DNA of 64,000 bases from Lepidostoma basale (taxonomy: Eukaryota; Arthropoda; Insecta; Trichoptera; Lepidostomatidae). A program made the translations under genes and the position numbers. The stretch lies in contig JAHDVF020000177.1 of NCBI GenBank assembly GCA_022606425.2, positions 992,001 through 1,056,000 of the forward strand, in the 5' to 3' direction. Every line of letters begins with the position of its first letter. The first letter of the stretch is position 1. Below are positions 45,726 to 56,569 of this stretch, one piece after another. Below the pieces are notes generated by a model. It made no database searches and had not been told where the DNA came from. It saw nothing but the letters and a program-made list of their open reading frames with translations.

Positions 45726-47100
45726 AATAGCGTTCTATTCCATTACACACTTCACCAGGCGCAGTAATAATAATAATTGCTGGTGAACTAATCCGAATTC
45801 CAATACGACAGAAGCCTATAATAATGCATATACATTATTTATTATTCATTAAATGTCTTAGAATAATTTGTATACATTCATTATTTTTCAATCTAAATAA
45901 TAAAGCTGAAAGAAATTAAATATGTCCCAAATCATTTTTAACATTAAAAATATAATAGAAGTATTCTTAATATTTTATAAAAACAAAAGCAGACTCTTTA
46001 TTATTTTAATTTTTGATAAACTTCAGGCATCAACATTGTGGAATTCTGAAGTAACTATTTGTTATGAATTAGATGCAGATATAAATCCTTCAAAACATGT
46101 CGAGGAAAAATAAACTCAAATGTGGAATTAACAGTGACATAAAAAAATCGTCGGGTATATTCAGAACTAGTTTTATATTTTAGCAACACTGTTTTTAGTT
46201 TAAATAAATGTTAAAATAATTAAAAAATTCTAACCGAGACAGTCAGTTCAAAATAAATAGTATTATACCTATTAATTATTTATATTTTCGCAAATATCTA
46301 GATAGTTTTTAGACATGTTTTTTTATGTTTTTCCTATTCTAATATGTAACCCTTTAACTAACTGCTTCATTACCAGAAGAAGAAGAAAAAACAGAAAACA
46401 GTTTTTACCAGGAATCTAGAAATGATTCCCCCAAACATGATATTTTTAAAAACATTTCCAGCAATGTATATGTGGAATAATTAAGCCCATCATATGCAGG
46501 TTTTGTATTCTCAAATTCTTCTAATAAAAACATTAAATTATTTATGAGGATTATAAGACATCTTGTATGAACATTATCCATAACAACTTATCTCGATTGT
46601 CATAAGTAAAGAGTTTTGTTGGAAAGATTTGTGTTTGTATACGGAAGGACTAATGAATCGTTGGTTCATATGTAAAAAATATTGTATTAATATAATTTAA
46701 GATACTTTTAATATAATTTCACTCGGTAATTTTATAATAAGTTTAGTTACTACAGTTCAATTTAAAGTCTGAATATTGAAAAAACATCCTTATAAATTTC
46801 TTAACTTTAGTCTTTTTTTCGTTTGCTTTAAAACTGATTACACGAAAACAGTAAGCCTGAGAAATAATTTTATATTTAATAAATATTGTGTGCTCCATTA
46901 AATTAAATTGAATATCAATTGAATTCAGTAAAATGTTTGTATCTCGAAATAAATGATAGTCTAAGTTCGGATGTACTTACCCAGCGCAGCGGTCACGGCC
47001 CATCAAATGAAAAGTAAATAAGAATTAGAAGAAAAATGAAAAGAGAAGTGATTAGAATATCCCGAGATTGCGCGGAGGTAATTAGTGGTGGGTGACGGAA
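45726..47100. other. AT-rich DNA upstream of the bHLH gene
   Basis: No gene recognised. 46075-46105 has CCTTCAAAACATGTCGAGG, a remnant of a family B/G repeat end. ORF 45922-46113 is part of that debris. Confidence 0.4.
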
Positions 47101-47168
47101 TGCCGACGTTACATAAGCGTGCTGCGGCGCGGGCGGCGGGCGGCGGGCGGCGCGCGGCACGGCGCGCG

Positions 47169-47231
47169 GCAGCTGCGGCCACAGGTGGCCCGGCCCTGCC
47201 TGGGAACTCGCCGTCCGCCACGGTTCCCACG
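47169..47231. promoter_or_regulatory. SPS+A module of the bHLH promoter
   Basis: Two proneural E-boxes fitting RCAGSTG exactly, GCAGCTG (47169-47175) and ACAGGTG (47181-47187), stand beside an inverted Su(H) pair, CCTGGGAA (47199-47206, one mismatch) and TTCCCACG (47224-47231, perfect), with a 17-bp spacer. The TATA box follows 9 bp later. In Drosophila E(spl) bHLH genes this SPS+A code integrates Notch and proneural activator input; vertebrate HES1 has a comparable pair. Confidence 0.85.
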
Positions 47232-47240
47232 GCTCGGGAC

Positions 47241-47275
47241 TATATAAGCCGCACTTACGTCACCCCGCTTCATTC
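47241..47275 (+). promoter_or_regulatory. Core promoter of the bHLH gene
   Basis: TATATAA at 47241-47247 and a perfect initiator TCATTC at 47270-47275. The A at 47272 is 31 bp from the start of the TATA box, so transcription should begin there, giving an 86-nt 5' UTR. Confidence 0.8.
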
Positions 47276-47357
47276 CGTCTCACCGCGGAGCGCGCGCTTG
47301 ACGTGTTTACTCACTGTGTTCTCTGTTATCTACTCGCTTGAATTGTATTCGCTCACG

Positions 47358-47930
47358 ATGTCTTACGAAGTTGCGTATGAAACTAACCCCGCCTTCGGGC
47401 CTGAGGGAGTCCGCCCGGTGTCTCGCACCTACCAATACAGGAAGGTGATGAAGCCCATGCTGGAGAGGAAGCGACGAGCTCGCATCAATCGCTGCTTGGA
47501 TGAGCTGAAAGAGCTGATGGTGTGCGCCCTCCAAGCTGAAGGAGAAAATGTGGCCAAACTGGAGAAGGCCGATATCCTGGAGCTGACCGTGCGTCACTTG
47601 CGCGGCCTGCGAAGGGCCGATCGCTTCCGCGCTGGTTTCACTCACGCCGCTGCCGAGGTGTCCCGCTGCCTGGCCTCCACCCCTGGAGTGGACGTGGCTC
47701 TGGGAACTCGCCTCATGACCCACCTCGCCCACCGCCTAAACCGCCTGGACGCAGAGCCCGCCTACAGCCCGCCTGCCTACAGCCCGACCACCTACAGCGC
47801 GCCGCCCACGCCTGCCCCTTCTGAGCATCTGCCGCCCACTCCCGCCAGCTCCCCGGAGCCTTGCGCCCTGGATTGCACGACGCCGCTGATGAGCAGCTAC
47901 CGCCCCGAGCCTCTATGGCGACCCTGGTAG
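47358..47930 (+). CDS. Enhancer of split-type bHLH-Orange repressor (HES family)
   Basis: Intronless, 190 aa. These nuclear proteins are the main Notch targets; they bind N-box or class C sites and recruit Groucho to repress proneural genes. Visible in order: basic region with the HES-type proline (KPMLERKRRARIN, about 32-44), helix-loop-helix to about 85 (EKADILELTVRHLRGL), Orange domain about 91-131 (FRAGFTHAAAEVSRCL to RLNRL), a Pro/Ser/Thr/Tyr-rich linker with repeated YSP units (137-165), and C-terminal WRPW (187-190), the Groucho hook. The ATG at 47358 has A at -3. An in-frame ATG at 47085 is rejected because the TATA box and initiator lie downstream of it. Regulation is visible: SPS+A and TATA upstream, GY/Brd/K boxes in the 3' UTR. 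Absence of introns fits E(spl) rather than Hairy or Her types. Which fly paralogue (m-beta, m-gamma or other) it matches cannot be decided by eye. Confidence 0.96.
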   Translation: MSYEVAYETNPAFGPEGVRPVSRTYQYRKVMKPMLERKRRARINRCLDELKELMVCALQAEGENVAKLEKADILELTVRHLRGLRRADRFRAGFTHAAAEVSRCLASTPGVDVALGTRLMTHLAHRLNRLDAEPAYSPPAYSPTTYSAPPTPAPSEHLPPTPASSPEPCALDCTTPLMSSYRPEPLWRPW

Positions 47931-48065
47931 ACAGGGAGCCCGACACCAGTGGCAGGAAACAGCCCAAATACCGCGATGACTTCAGTGACATGTGTTTACT
48001 GCTGAAGGAATCTACTTCGCATTTAATGCGGTGTTTGCTGTTTAGTTTGGAGTTTGGACATCATC

Positions 48066-48288
48066 GTCTTCCGTAGTTATTAAGATACTAAAGTTTATTG
48101 AAAGATGTTGAAGTTTTTCCTAATTGTTATCAGTGTCTCCTTGCGAGAGATCTCAGGCTTTAATAAGAAAATTTAGCTTTTATAATACTTTACGAATACT
48201 AAACCCCAGCTTTAATAGGATAGGATTAATGTGATATAGATTAAATGTTATTTTATACAAGAGTTAATATTGTTATTGTACCTGTGAT
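48066..48288 (+). promoter_or_regulatory. 3' UTR microRNA target boxes of the bHLH gene
   Basis: GY box GTCTTCC at 48066-48072, Brd box AGCTTTA at 48208-48214, K boxes TGTGAT at 48230-48235 and 48283-48288. Same three classes as the Bearded gene. The ORF at 47861-48076 is a shadow. Confidence 0.8.
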
Positions 48289-48431
48289 TAGAGAAGGGAA
48301 GAGTTGTCTCGTTACTTAGAGGTTAACTAAACCCCTAAAACATAATTTATGTACGTAGGATGGGAGGTGATATTTGCACGGATATTTTTATTGAATTCTG
48401 TGGTACAAATGAAAAAAATATGAAAATATTG

Positions 48432-48485
48432 AATAAATATGAAATTAAATGAATTTTACTTCTTTTCTTTTATGACACCAATAAA
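48432..48485 (+). terminator. Polyadenylation signals of the bHLH gene
   Basis: AATAAA at 48432-48437 and again at 48480-48485, about 500-550 nt past the stop. Confidence 0.5.
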
Positions 48486-48489
48486 ACCC

Positions 48490-49489
48490 CTAACATACCA
48501 AAAATGTACGAAATGTACAACCAACCTAAAAACAATCAAAGAATTATAACAACAAATTTATATGAATAATTTACAAATATAAACATTGTGTTTTTTGTAT
48601 CAGTTACTAGAGCACATCGTTAATTTCCACACACTTCTGAGAGGTAGGATTAATACCGCCATAGCTCAAAAACAAAACAAATCAAGAGAATACACTTAAA
48701 AGACGTCAGAGGATAGCGGTCAGGTAAAATTTAAATATTAGATGCACCCAAGACATCCTAACCCACAGTACATTGGCCCTGTCAGAAAAAATCTTTAAAA
48801 AAAACAGTACAGGCCTGAGGTGCCACAAAAGAAACTATTTCCATTGTAATTTGTTATTTTGTAAATAAAGGTAGAGAGACCTACCTTAAGTAAATTAATT
48901 TAAAACTTTTTATTTCAATTTCCTAGTCTTCGTGCTTTGAACTTTGAAAATGTTTTATTTATAAATATGGTGACACCAAATTAAAGAAAAAAATATAAAA
49001 CCACTTGGGATTTTACAATATTTATCATATTTTCCGTGTATGTTGTGTGAAGTCTACGAGTATGTATAAAATATGGGTGTAATTTCAGCGTTAATTTGTT
49101 TTTGAGGGGGTATAAGTTCAAAGCAAATTCTTGATAGTTTTATTCCAATAATAGATAATATGTGTATAAAGTTATAATAATAAAATTAACATGATTGTAA
49201 TAATACTACATTGATTATTTTTTTTGGACACTTAAAATATAATCATATTTTGTTGCAAATTGTATAATACCATACACTATACTAAAATACATATTTTATT
49301 TAAATGGTTAGTATAGTAGAAAATTAGGGGTAGAATCGTTTGAATCCCCACTTTTCAATTCCTAAAGATGATAAATCTAACATAAAAATCAATTAAAAAA
49401 TGTATTTTAAATAAACGTTAAGCTAATTAAATAGTCCATTGTTTTGGCTGAAACACTATAATACTTCAACATTATTTTGTTTTTAAAAA
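48490..49489. other. AT-rich DNA downstream of the bHLH gene
   Basis: No gene or repeat recognised. Confidence 0.4.
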
Positions 49490-49665
49490 GACTAATACCA
49501 AGGATTTAAATCAATGATATTATAATTTATTTTTACAATCTTCAATGTGAGCAGAAAATAGCTCATTATTATGAAGAAGGAATCTGGTCGTGTCCAGGCA
49601 TGAACTCACGTCCCCTGGATCAGGAGCCAAGCGTTCTATCCCCTTGACTACCACCCGATAAACTG
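49490..49665 (-). repeat. tRNA-derived SINE (family 2)
   Basis: Second copy of the unit at 16415-16600, with GAATCTGGTCGTGTCCAGG and CAGGAGCCAAGCGTTCTA, and the same 5' body. Confidence 0.65.
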
Positions 49666-49669
49666 TTAA

Positions 49670-50530
49670 ATTATAAAACTTAGTTTTTATGTATCACAAT
49701 TTTATTTTTATTTTTAATTGTGAAAAACTGAATGTTTCTAATATGTATTTTTTTCTAGGTGAAATAGTAATCCAATTTAAGATGTGTAATCCAATAGTAA
49801 TCCAATTTTTAATGTGTCATTGGTATGAAAAATAAATAAATGAAAAAGTATTAAATAACAAATTAATTTGATTATTACATATACAAACAAAAGTATTTAA
49901 TGCGGGGGTAAAGTTGACATTAACTCGAAAGTACTGTTTTTTTTTTTATATCGTAAGTTTACTGATCTTCTGTATGACTTAAAATGAGTAAAATAAAAAA
50001 TATTTCTACAATCACTTTTATAAATAAGACTGTCAATCCACTAGAGTACGTGCCCGAAGGCACGAGACATATTATTACTCTTGTAAGTACAAATAATTAT
50101 TAAACGATCGCATTATCATTAACGATAAGTAACTACTTGCATACCTCTACGTTTAACTTGGTAGGGTAATGCGAGCTAAGATCGTTATATTTAATCCCTT
50201 TAATGTGTCCTATGCATAATGTGCACGCAATTACAAGTTCAAATCTTTGAATAATAATTTTAAATTATCATTTAACTACAAAAGTTAGGTGATGTTTTTT
50301 TGTATAATAATTTAATTAAACAAAAAAAATAACAATATGTGTTAAATTATTTTTCTTTGTTATTTTATTTTATATCATTGTATTTCAGATAATTTGTTTG
50401 AGATTTATTATGTAGACGTTGAACGATCGAAGTGTGCGCGGGAGATGCCTTTTGGTGGCGATGAGGTTCGCAACCCATCACACCGCATCTCTCGCAATGG
50501 CGAAAAGAGAAGGATGGAATGCCGCATCGA
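49670..50530. other. AT-rich spacer
   Basis: No gene. 50410-50530 is GC-richer and leads into the RTE scrap at 50533; origin unknown. Confidence 0.4.
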
Positions 50531-50532
50531 TT

Positions 50533-50611
50533 AAAGTGTGGCAGTCCATTCTTTCTGCCTACCCTTTCGGGGAGACGGCGTGATTGTTAGTTAGTTAGTT
50601 AGTTAGTTAAT
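50533..50611 (+). mobile_element. RTE-like 3' scrap with (GTTA)n tail
   Basis: Last about 50 bp of the family (GTGTGGCAGTCCATTCTTTC) plus five GTTA units. Confidence 0.75.
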
Positions 50612-50732
50612 TTAATTAAAATAAATAATACAATTATAACATCCACTTGCTACGATAAAGGGTTTGAAAAAACAAAAAAATCTCAAAATCGATAATTACT
50701 ATGTAAAAACAATGTTTAATTATTATAATAAT

Positions 50733-50868
50733 TACTAACTAACTAACCATCATACCGTCTCCCCGAAGGGGTGGGCAGAAATAATGGATTGCCACACTTT
50801 TCTTTCCTGGCATATTTCTCTAACTTCCTCAATATTCATACATCGTGTCATGCACGCGCGTCGATTAT
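50733..50868 (-). mobile_element. RTE-like 3' fragment, opposite strand
   Basis: TAACTAACTAACC tail at 50735, then about 120 bp of the family 3' region to CACGCGCGTCGATT. With the + strand scrap at 50533 it forms a loose inverted pair. Confidence 0.75.
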
Positions 50869-50889
50869 ATTATAATAATATAATTCTGA

Positions 50890-51424
50890 AAAGTGAATGA
50901 AGTCTTTGAAACATCAACTCAATGCAAGAAACGCGAATTTGATAATAAATGTTTAAATACGATAGGTATGATATATGAAATAAATCTTTGCATACAATCA
51001 ATAAACGATAAGTCATTGGATTTAAATAATTCATGGTGTCAAATCAAGTATCACGGAGTTAGAATATATCACGTGATAAACTAAGATTACTTTACTTAGG
51101 TGTCGTAGGCAGAGAGGCGTGTCGAGTTGTTAATGGGGCTTTATCGGTAGTCGCAATCCACAAGTTATTTTTTTATATATAATTTTATCGACGGCTCGGA
51201 CAACACACTCCACAGGGTATCAGGTATCAGTCAATATTGACATTAATTTAATGGTATGGGCAGCGGGGCTATCAAAGTCGGCAAATTTTATTTGTATCGC
51301 TCTCTTACGAGTAATACGATCAACCTCACGTTTAACTTTTAAAATGATTAAGCATAACTACATTTCAATCATCCCCTTTCGTGTTGCACTTTTTTATGCG
51401 TTATATTATATTATTAAGACACGT
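50890..51424. other. Spacer with modest GC content, no gene
   Basis: ORFs 50893-51084 and 51251-51433 have no recognisable domain. Confidence 0.4.
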
Positions 51425-52210
51425 TATATGTAATTGATAGGATTAAAAACGTCTGTTTTCTAGAAGTATTATTTTATTTTATGGGAATGACATGTTTCGC
51501 CTGTCTAAGGCATTATCAAATGCCTTATAAAGGGTCTTTCATTAAGCGCTTCCTATCCTTAAATTTAAATAAAACAAAGTGTGTTTGGGATATCATCGAA
51601 ATTTTTTATTGGTTTGAATGGCTTGGTCTTGGAGTTGGACTTGGATCTTCTGGCTCACAGAGGTTCAGCCCATGTGGCTATTCCTCTTACGTCTGATGGG
51701 AACATTGTTGGAAGGTGATTTGGTGGGTTGTTAGTTTATGCGTGGGCATGATTTGTGTGGCCCGGAGTGTTCCTCTGAAGGAGGCGGATTCGATTTTGGG
51801 CGGTTGTGGCGGCTGGAGGTGTTTGGGTAGTAATTTGAGAGGTCTTTACTTGTGGGGTTAGGATGTGAAGGGAGTCCTTTGTAAAAAAACGTTCGGCAAG
51901 TTTCAGAATGAATTCATCTACTCGTATCATCGGGATTCCCGATTCTATTATTATAGGTGCATTTGTGTGATCCTGGTCCATGAAGGCGCACCAAGGACCA
52001 ACGGATAGCTTTATTTTGCAGGATTTGGAGTTTTCGTATGTGACTCGAAGCTGCACAGCCCCAGATTGGGGCTGCGAAAGTGAATATCGGCCGGAACAGT
52101 TCGAGGTATCTTTTGTTTGACGACTGTTATTCTTATGAATAAGTTTTAATAATTTATTTATTATTTTCGTTTTCAATCGTATTAATTATTTAATATGGAG
52201 TTGTACATAA
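51425..52210. mobile_element. Longer family A element with internal coding-like sequence
   Basis: Family A ends flank it: GTCTGTTTTCTAGAAG at the left, and at the right GTTTTCAATCG with TTAATTATTTAATATGGAG. Between them is GC-richer sequence with the - strand ORF at 51736-52176. If the borders belong to one element, this is the only copy with an interior. Confidence 0.5.
51736..52176 (-). pseudogene. Unrecognised ORF inside a family A element
   Basis: 146 codons on the - strand. The middle looks like a real protein (LSVGPWCAFMDQDHTNAP, then GIPMIRVDEFILKLAERFF); the C-terminal part is Thr/Gln/Pro-rich. The first about 20 residues fall in the AT-rich repeat border and are probably not original. 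No RT, transposase or endonuclease motif is visible. It could be part of an element's own protein or a captured host exon. Calling it a decayed fragment is an inference. Confidence 0.35.
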
Positions 52211-52299
52211 GACTTCAAATAAATATTTGTATTTAAAATCGCTAGGAAATTGCTTGTTGGAGATGAAAATTTATTTACGTAAATCGATTAATATTAACA

Positions 52300-52503
52300 T
52301 TACAAATAGTCCATTATTTTGGCCGAAACACTACGATATTTCAACATTATTACTGTTAAAATTCAAAACATTGTTATTATATCACAATTTGTTTTTATTT
52401 ACTGAGAGTGTCGCGACAGCTGTTTCGCCAACCGATGTTGGCATCATCAGGTGTTACAAGAAATTGTGATATTATAACAGAGTTTTAAATTTTAACAATA
52501 TTA
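52300..52503. repeat. Family C unit with intact hammerhead-like motif
   Basis: - strand 52450-52415 reads CTGATGA, U, perfect 6-bp hairpin GCCAAC/GUUGGC with loop AUCG, GAA, self-complementary ACAGCTGT, C. Surrounded by the family C flanks (AGTCCATTATTTTGG, ATTGTGATATTATAACA). Confidence 0.7.
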
Positions 52504-52504
52504 A

Positions 52505-52645
52505 CATTACAGTTCTTCTTCTTCTTCGATGGCCCTACAGCCCATATTGAGCCTTAGCCTCCAGTATTCTTCGCCTCCAACTCCTCCTGTCCTCCGCTTC
52601 GACCCTCCAATCTGACACTCTTAACAATCTTTAACATACAACCAT
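52505..52645 (-). mobile_element. LINE 3'-end fragment
   Basis: The - strand reads VRLEGRSGGQEELEAKNTGG and runs into a Lys-rich end encoded by the TTCTTCTTC run. Typical tail of an RTE-type LINE, unassigned family. Confidence 0.5.
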
Positions 52646-52649
52646 ACAA

Positions 52650-53010
52650 TTTATGAACCCATATTATTATATTCATGTCATTTTTTTGTTGTTGTTGTAT
52701 AATATGTTGAATTATAAACACGAAAATGTTTTGATTTTGATAAATTAACATGATAATAAAAAATCTTAAATTGACAGGGGTAACCAAAACTAGAATTAGG
52801 TATGTGGCTTAATGAATTAGTTTTCTCCGAAAAACAAATGACCGATTCTCTCAGAAAAATCTTTTCCTGTTTATCAGCGGCACATACTTTAAAGGATAAC
52901 GTTTCACCAAAATCCTTGTGTTTATTAATATATTTATAAAAAAAAGTATTTCTAGGAAACTTTATTTTCGAAGAACGCATTGAAAATATATGAACCGAAA
53001 TCGATTAATT
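52650..53010. other. AT-rich spacer
   Basis: Two overlapping - strand ORFs without domains. Confidence 0.4.
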
Positions 53011-53022
53011 CAAATAAGATAA

Positions 53023-53688
53023 CTAACTAACTAACCAACCATCGCGCCGTCTCCCCGAAGGGGTAGGCAGAAAGAATGGACTGCCACACTTTTCTTTCCT
53101 GACTTATTTCTCTCGCTTCCTCAACATTCATACATCGTGTCATGCACGCGCGTCGATTTCTCTGACTCCTCACATGGCCGACATTCAATATTTGATTTAT
53201 TTGATCGTGCCACGTTTTCCTCGGTCTTCCTCTATTTCTGGTTCCATTTACATCATTAACATATAATTTTTTTACCATTCTTTCTTCATTCATTCATTCC
53301 ATTTGTCCAAACCATCTTAATGATCCTTTCATTATTTTGTTCATGACACCATTATTCGCACCGCATTCACTTCTTATATTTTCATTCGACACTCTATCAT
53401 ACACAGAGTATCACACATTCGTCTAAGAGATCTCATTTCAACTGCATTTATTCTACTTTCATCCTTCTTTTGCCAGTTCTATGCTTCGATTCCATACATA
53501 ATGGTCGGTAGAAAAACACCATTGTGCACTGCCATTCTAGCTTTTTTGGATAGGTTTTTGTTTGCAATGACAACTTTAAGTGCACCATTCACTTTGTTGC
53601 CTGCCCCTACCCTTCTTTCAATATCCCTCTCCACTCGCCCATCTCTTGTAAATATACTACCTGAATACACGAACTCATCGACTTGTTC
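53023..53688 (-). mobile_element. RTE-like copy with 12-bp target-site duplication
   Basis: CAAATAAGATAA flanks it at 53011-53022 and 53689-53700. The - strand encodes EQVDEFVYSGSIFTRDGRV, NKVNGALKVVIANKNLSKKA, AVHNGVFLPTIMYG and, in another frame, NRGRPRKTWHDQI to the TAAC tail. A frameshift near 53415 splits it. It reaches further 5' than the other truncated copies and preserves the segment deleted from the 2176-3395 copy. Confidence 0.85.
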
Positions 53689-53704
53689 CAAATAAGATAA
53701 AACA

Positions 53705-54059
53705 TGAAAATCCATGCCTGATATTGGTAACTTAATAGTACTTTATTTAATTATTCCGATGATGAAGATATGATATTTTCGACACACTTGAAATTTATTA
53801 ATTAAAATTATTTATTTTATTAAATTTATTTAATTATGTCTTTTCAAATGTATGTTTTTTCTAAATTACAATTTTTTCTAAATTATATTATCATCATTTA
53901 TTATTATTATTTAATATGATTAATTATTTCTTACTGTTAAAAAATAATTCTTAGTACATACTTATAACAAATAGCCCAGGTTAATTTTAAAATTTGAATT
54001 ATTGTATTTTATTTTAATAGTAATTTTTAGTAGTCTTTCTTTGTTTAGTTTTTGTTATA
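53705..54059. other. AT-rich DNA
   Basis: Includes sequence shared with the left part of the family B region at 38980-39230 (TATGTCTTTTCAAATGTATG), so probably repeat interior. Confidence 0.4.
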
Positions 54060-54200
54060 TTTTTACACCTGAACATGGAGGTATCCTCCGAAACATGTCG
54101 TGTATTTTAATATTTTTGTTTATTTTTTATTTTTTATTTTTTATTAAAAAGTGGTTTAAACAAAGTTTTTTTAATTCCCAAAATATATTACTATGGAATT
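54060..54200 (+). repeat. Family B end
   Basis: 54069-54099 has CTGAACA (one core change), U, GGAGG/CCUCC hairpin, GAA, ACATGT, C. Confidence 0.65.
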
Positions 54201-54229
54201 CCACAAATGCCTTACCTTTTCCATAAGTT

Positions 54230-55095
54230 GAAATTTATTCAATTTAAACTAGTTAAAGAAACAGTAATTAAATATACAGAAATGGCTTCCGGGGGTTCCC
54301 GGTTGATCATTTTCTACCCGTCTAAAAATGTATAAGAATAATTTTTACATACATAAGTAGTGATTATTTTAAATATAATCAAAACCCGTTTTTATACTGA
54401 ATTCTGTTTATTAATACAATATTTGTAATTGTATAAAATCCTTTAGAAAACATTATCAATGTATCTACAATATGAGTAAATATTATACGTGTCACTGTTC
54501 ACGTGTGTTTATTATTGTTTATCTGGAGTCAAAATAATCACAAAGTCATTGTATAGCAACGACATCTAGCGGTCAACTCTTTTTCTAATTGTATCAAAAG
54601 TGCTATACTGGAAACCTCCACGGAGTGGTATAGCTTTTAATAATTATGGTATCATGCTGGTTACACGAACGGGCAAGAGATGTCTCTATTTTTATTATTG
54701 TATATGTGTACAAATATCAATTTATCGAAAATAATTGCATATTTTATTTACATATAAAATAATAAAATACATATAAAATAATTGCATATCTAGTTCAAGT
54801 ATTAAGTTTTTTCTTTTATATGGGACCAATTTTACTAAGCATATCATTAGTGTATTTAATACGTTTCTCATACTATTCATCGCAATCTAAACTTTTAATT
54901 ACCTCATTAATTTATATTCTCTAAATCAAAAATATTAATTCTTTTATACGTTGTTTTTCCTGTTATTTGTTTCTATATATAAAAAATATCATTATCAATG
55001 AAACAATAATTATTTTTTATTTATGAAACCTAACGTTATTTTAAGATTTAGTAATTGTTTATATTTTTTTTAAATACTAATTAATTTTTGTGTAA
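54230..55095. other. AT-rich DNA, nothing recognised
   Basis: No gene. A slightly GC-richer stretch lies at 54540-54640. Confidence 0.4.
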
Positions 55096-55097
55096 CA

Positions 55098-55545
55098 GGT
55101 TGTCTCAAGGAGATTATATGGAAGAATAAGTATATGAGTACTGACAGTAAGGTCAGAATACACAAAACCTGCGTAAGGCCTATACTGACGTATAGCATTG
55201 AGACCAGAGCCGATACCACAAGAACGAAGGCTAAATGACGCTAAGGATGATAGCAGGAAAGACTCTTCGAGATAGGTTGAGGAACAAGGCTATCCGCGAA
55301 ATCTGCAAAGTGGAAGATGTTGTTAGATGGGGCTGATAACGCAGAAGATACTGTAATGCGCACATGCAGAGGATGGATTCCACCAGAATCCCACACGCTG
55401 TGGCGCATCAGATTCCTGCCGGCTACCGTCCCCCCGGAAGACCGCCAAAGAGATGAAGGGATAGCTAGGAGTCGACCTCCCAAGAGTGGCCAGCCTGATT
55501 ACAGGAACAGACCAAAGGTCTAAAGGAAGAAGAAGAAGTAACTTC
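55098..55545 (+). mobile_element. LINE fragment, RQRRRxWRD family
   Basis: Reads MSTDSKVRIHKTCVRPILTY, SIETRADTTRTK, then shifts frame into LRDRLRNKAIREICKVEDVV and ends in AAAGGAAGAAGAAGAAG. This is the most 5' extended copy of the family in the window. Several frameshifts. Confidence 0.7.
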
Positions 55546-55882
55546 GAGTAACTCGTATAAACCTGTAATTAATATAACACGGTACACTTTCTTGTGAAAG
55601 TTTCAAATAAATAAAATTGAAACAGTCGGGTTCTCATAATTATCAAATACATTGGGTACAGTGGTTTATAATACGTACGTAGGTACCTATAACAGTTATA
55701 TCTCGTTTAGTTGTGTGCACTCGAGAGAAAAACTCATTTAATAGAAGAAAAAAAAAAGGAATTAAATATAGTACCTTTTTTTACAGCTTTCAACAACTAT
55801 TTCCATTGGAACTTTTTAAAATACCTGTTCTGGTTTCGAACATTTATATTATTATAATATAATAATAAATTGGATAATTTAT

Positions 55883-56340
55883 AGAGCGATGAATCATCTC
55901 GAGGGCGTTATAGAAAATACTTCGTTTTATAAACTAGTTTTAAAAAAAAACATATTTAGTATGAGGGTTGCACCTGTCGATCAACATTTACACCAGGAAT
56001 GGATAATTGAAAAAGGTGTGTTTTGAGTCTCGATCTAAACTCTGGTGGATTTTCATTGCACTTGAGGTCTGTTGGAAGATTATTCCAGGCTGAAGGGCAG
56101 GCTACTGCGTAGTCTCGGTCGCCAAAGTTTGTGTGAGGACAGCGTTTTGGCACAGTCAATCTACCGATTGCAGAAGACTTTGCTGATCGCCGAGAGACCG
56201 TCTGGCATTCAGGTTCTCGTTGATGCAGAGTTTAGATATATAAGCTGGTACCATTCCATGCAACGCCTTAAAAACCGTCCAACAGAGCTTGTATTGTATC
56301 ATTTCTGGACATATCAGCTAATATAGCTCTTTAAGATGCT
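55883..56340 (-). mobile_element. CR1/L2-like LINE 3' end
   Basis: The - strand encodes a C-terminal domain (RLTVPKRCPHTNFGDRDYAV, then CPSAWNNLPTDLK and LKTHLF) ending near 55956, then the tail hairpin remnant at 55883-55909. Frame breaks near 56160. Same family as 62710-63075. Confidence 0.65.
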
Positions 56341-56344
56341 GTTT

Positions 56345-56560
56345 TATATGACAACTATTCGGCACACCCTTTATCAGTCTTACTGCCGCATTGATTTTAC
56401 AAATAGTATTATAATATAAACTGCTAATTGTGTTCAAAGGACCGTTGTTTGATTTTACACACACGGCAATAAATTGACACTTGTCAACTTTACACTGCAA
56501 TTTGTGATAATATTTTAGACTAGAAAATCTAATCGAAATTGGGATTAAACATCAAACATC
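56345..56560 (-). mobile_element. Probable upstream LINE remnant
   Basis: A - strand ORF (56318-56500) with NAAVRLIKGVPNSCHIKQHL resembles the region upstream of the CR1-like C-terminal domain (NAAARLI.. pattern). Confidence 0.5.
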
Positions 56561-56569
56561 AAAGGCAGG

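Noticed and set aside
47085..47357. In-frame N-terminal extension of the bHLH ORF
   Set aside because: The TATA box (47241) and initiator (47270) lie inside it, so the ATG at 47085 is upstream of transcription; the extension is Ala/Arg-rich composition.
47003..47991. - strand ORFs across the bHLH gene
   Set aside because: Shadows of GC-biased codons; no domain.
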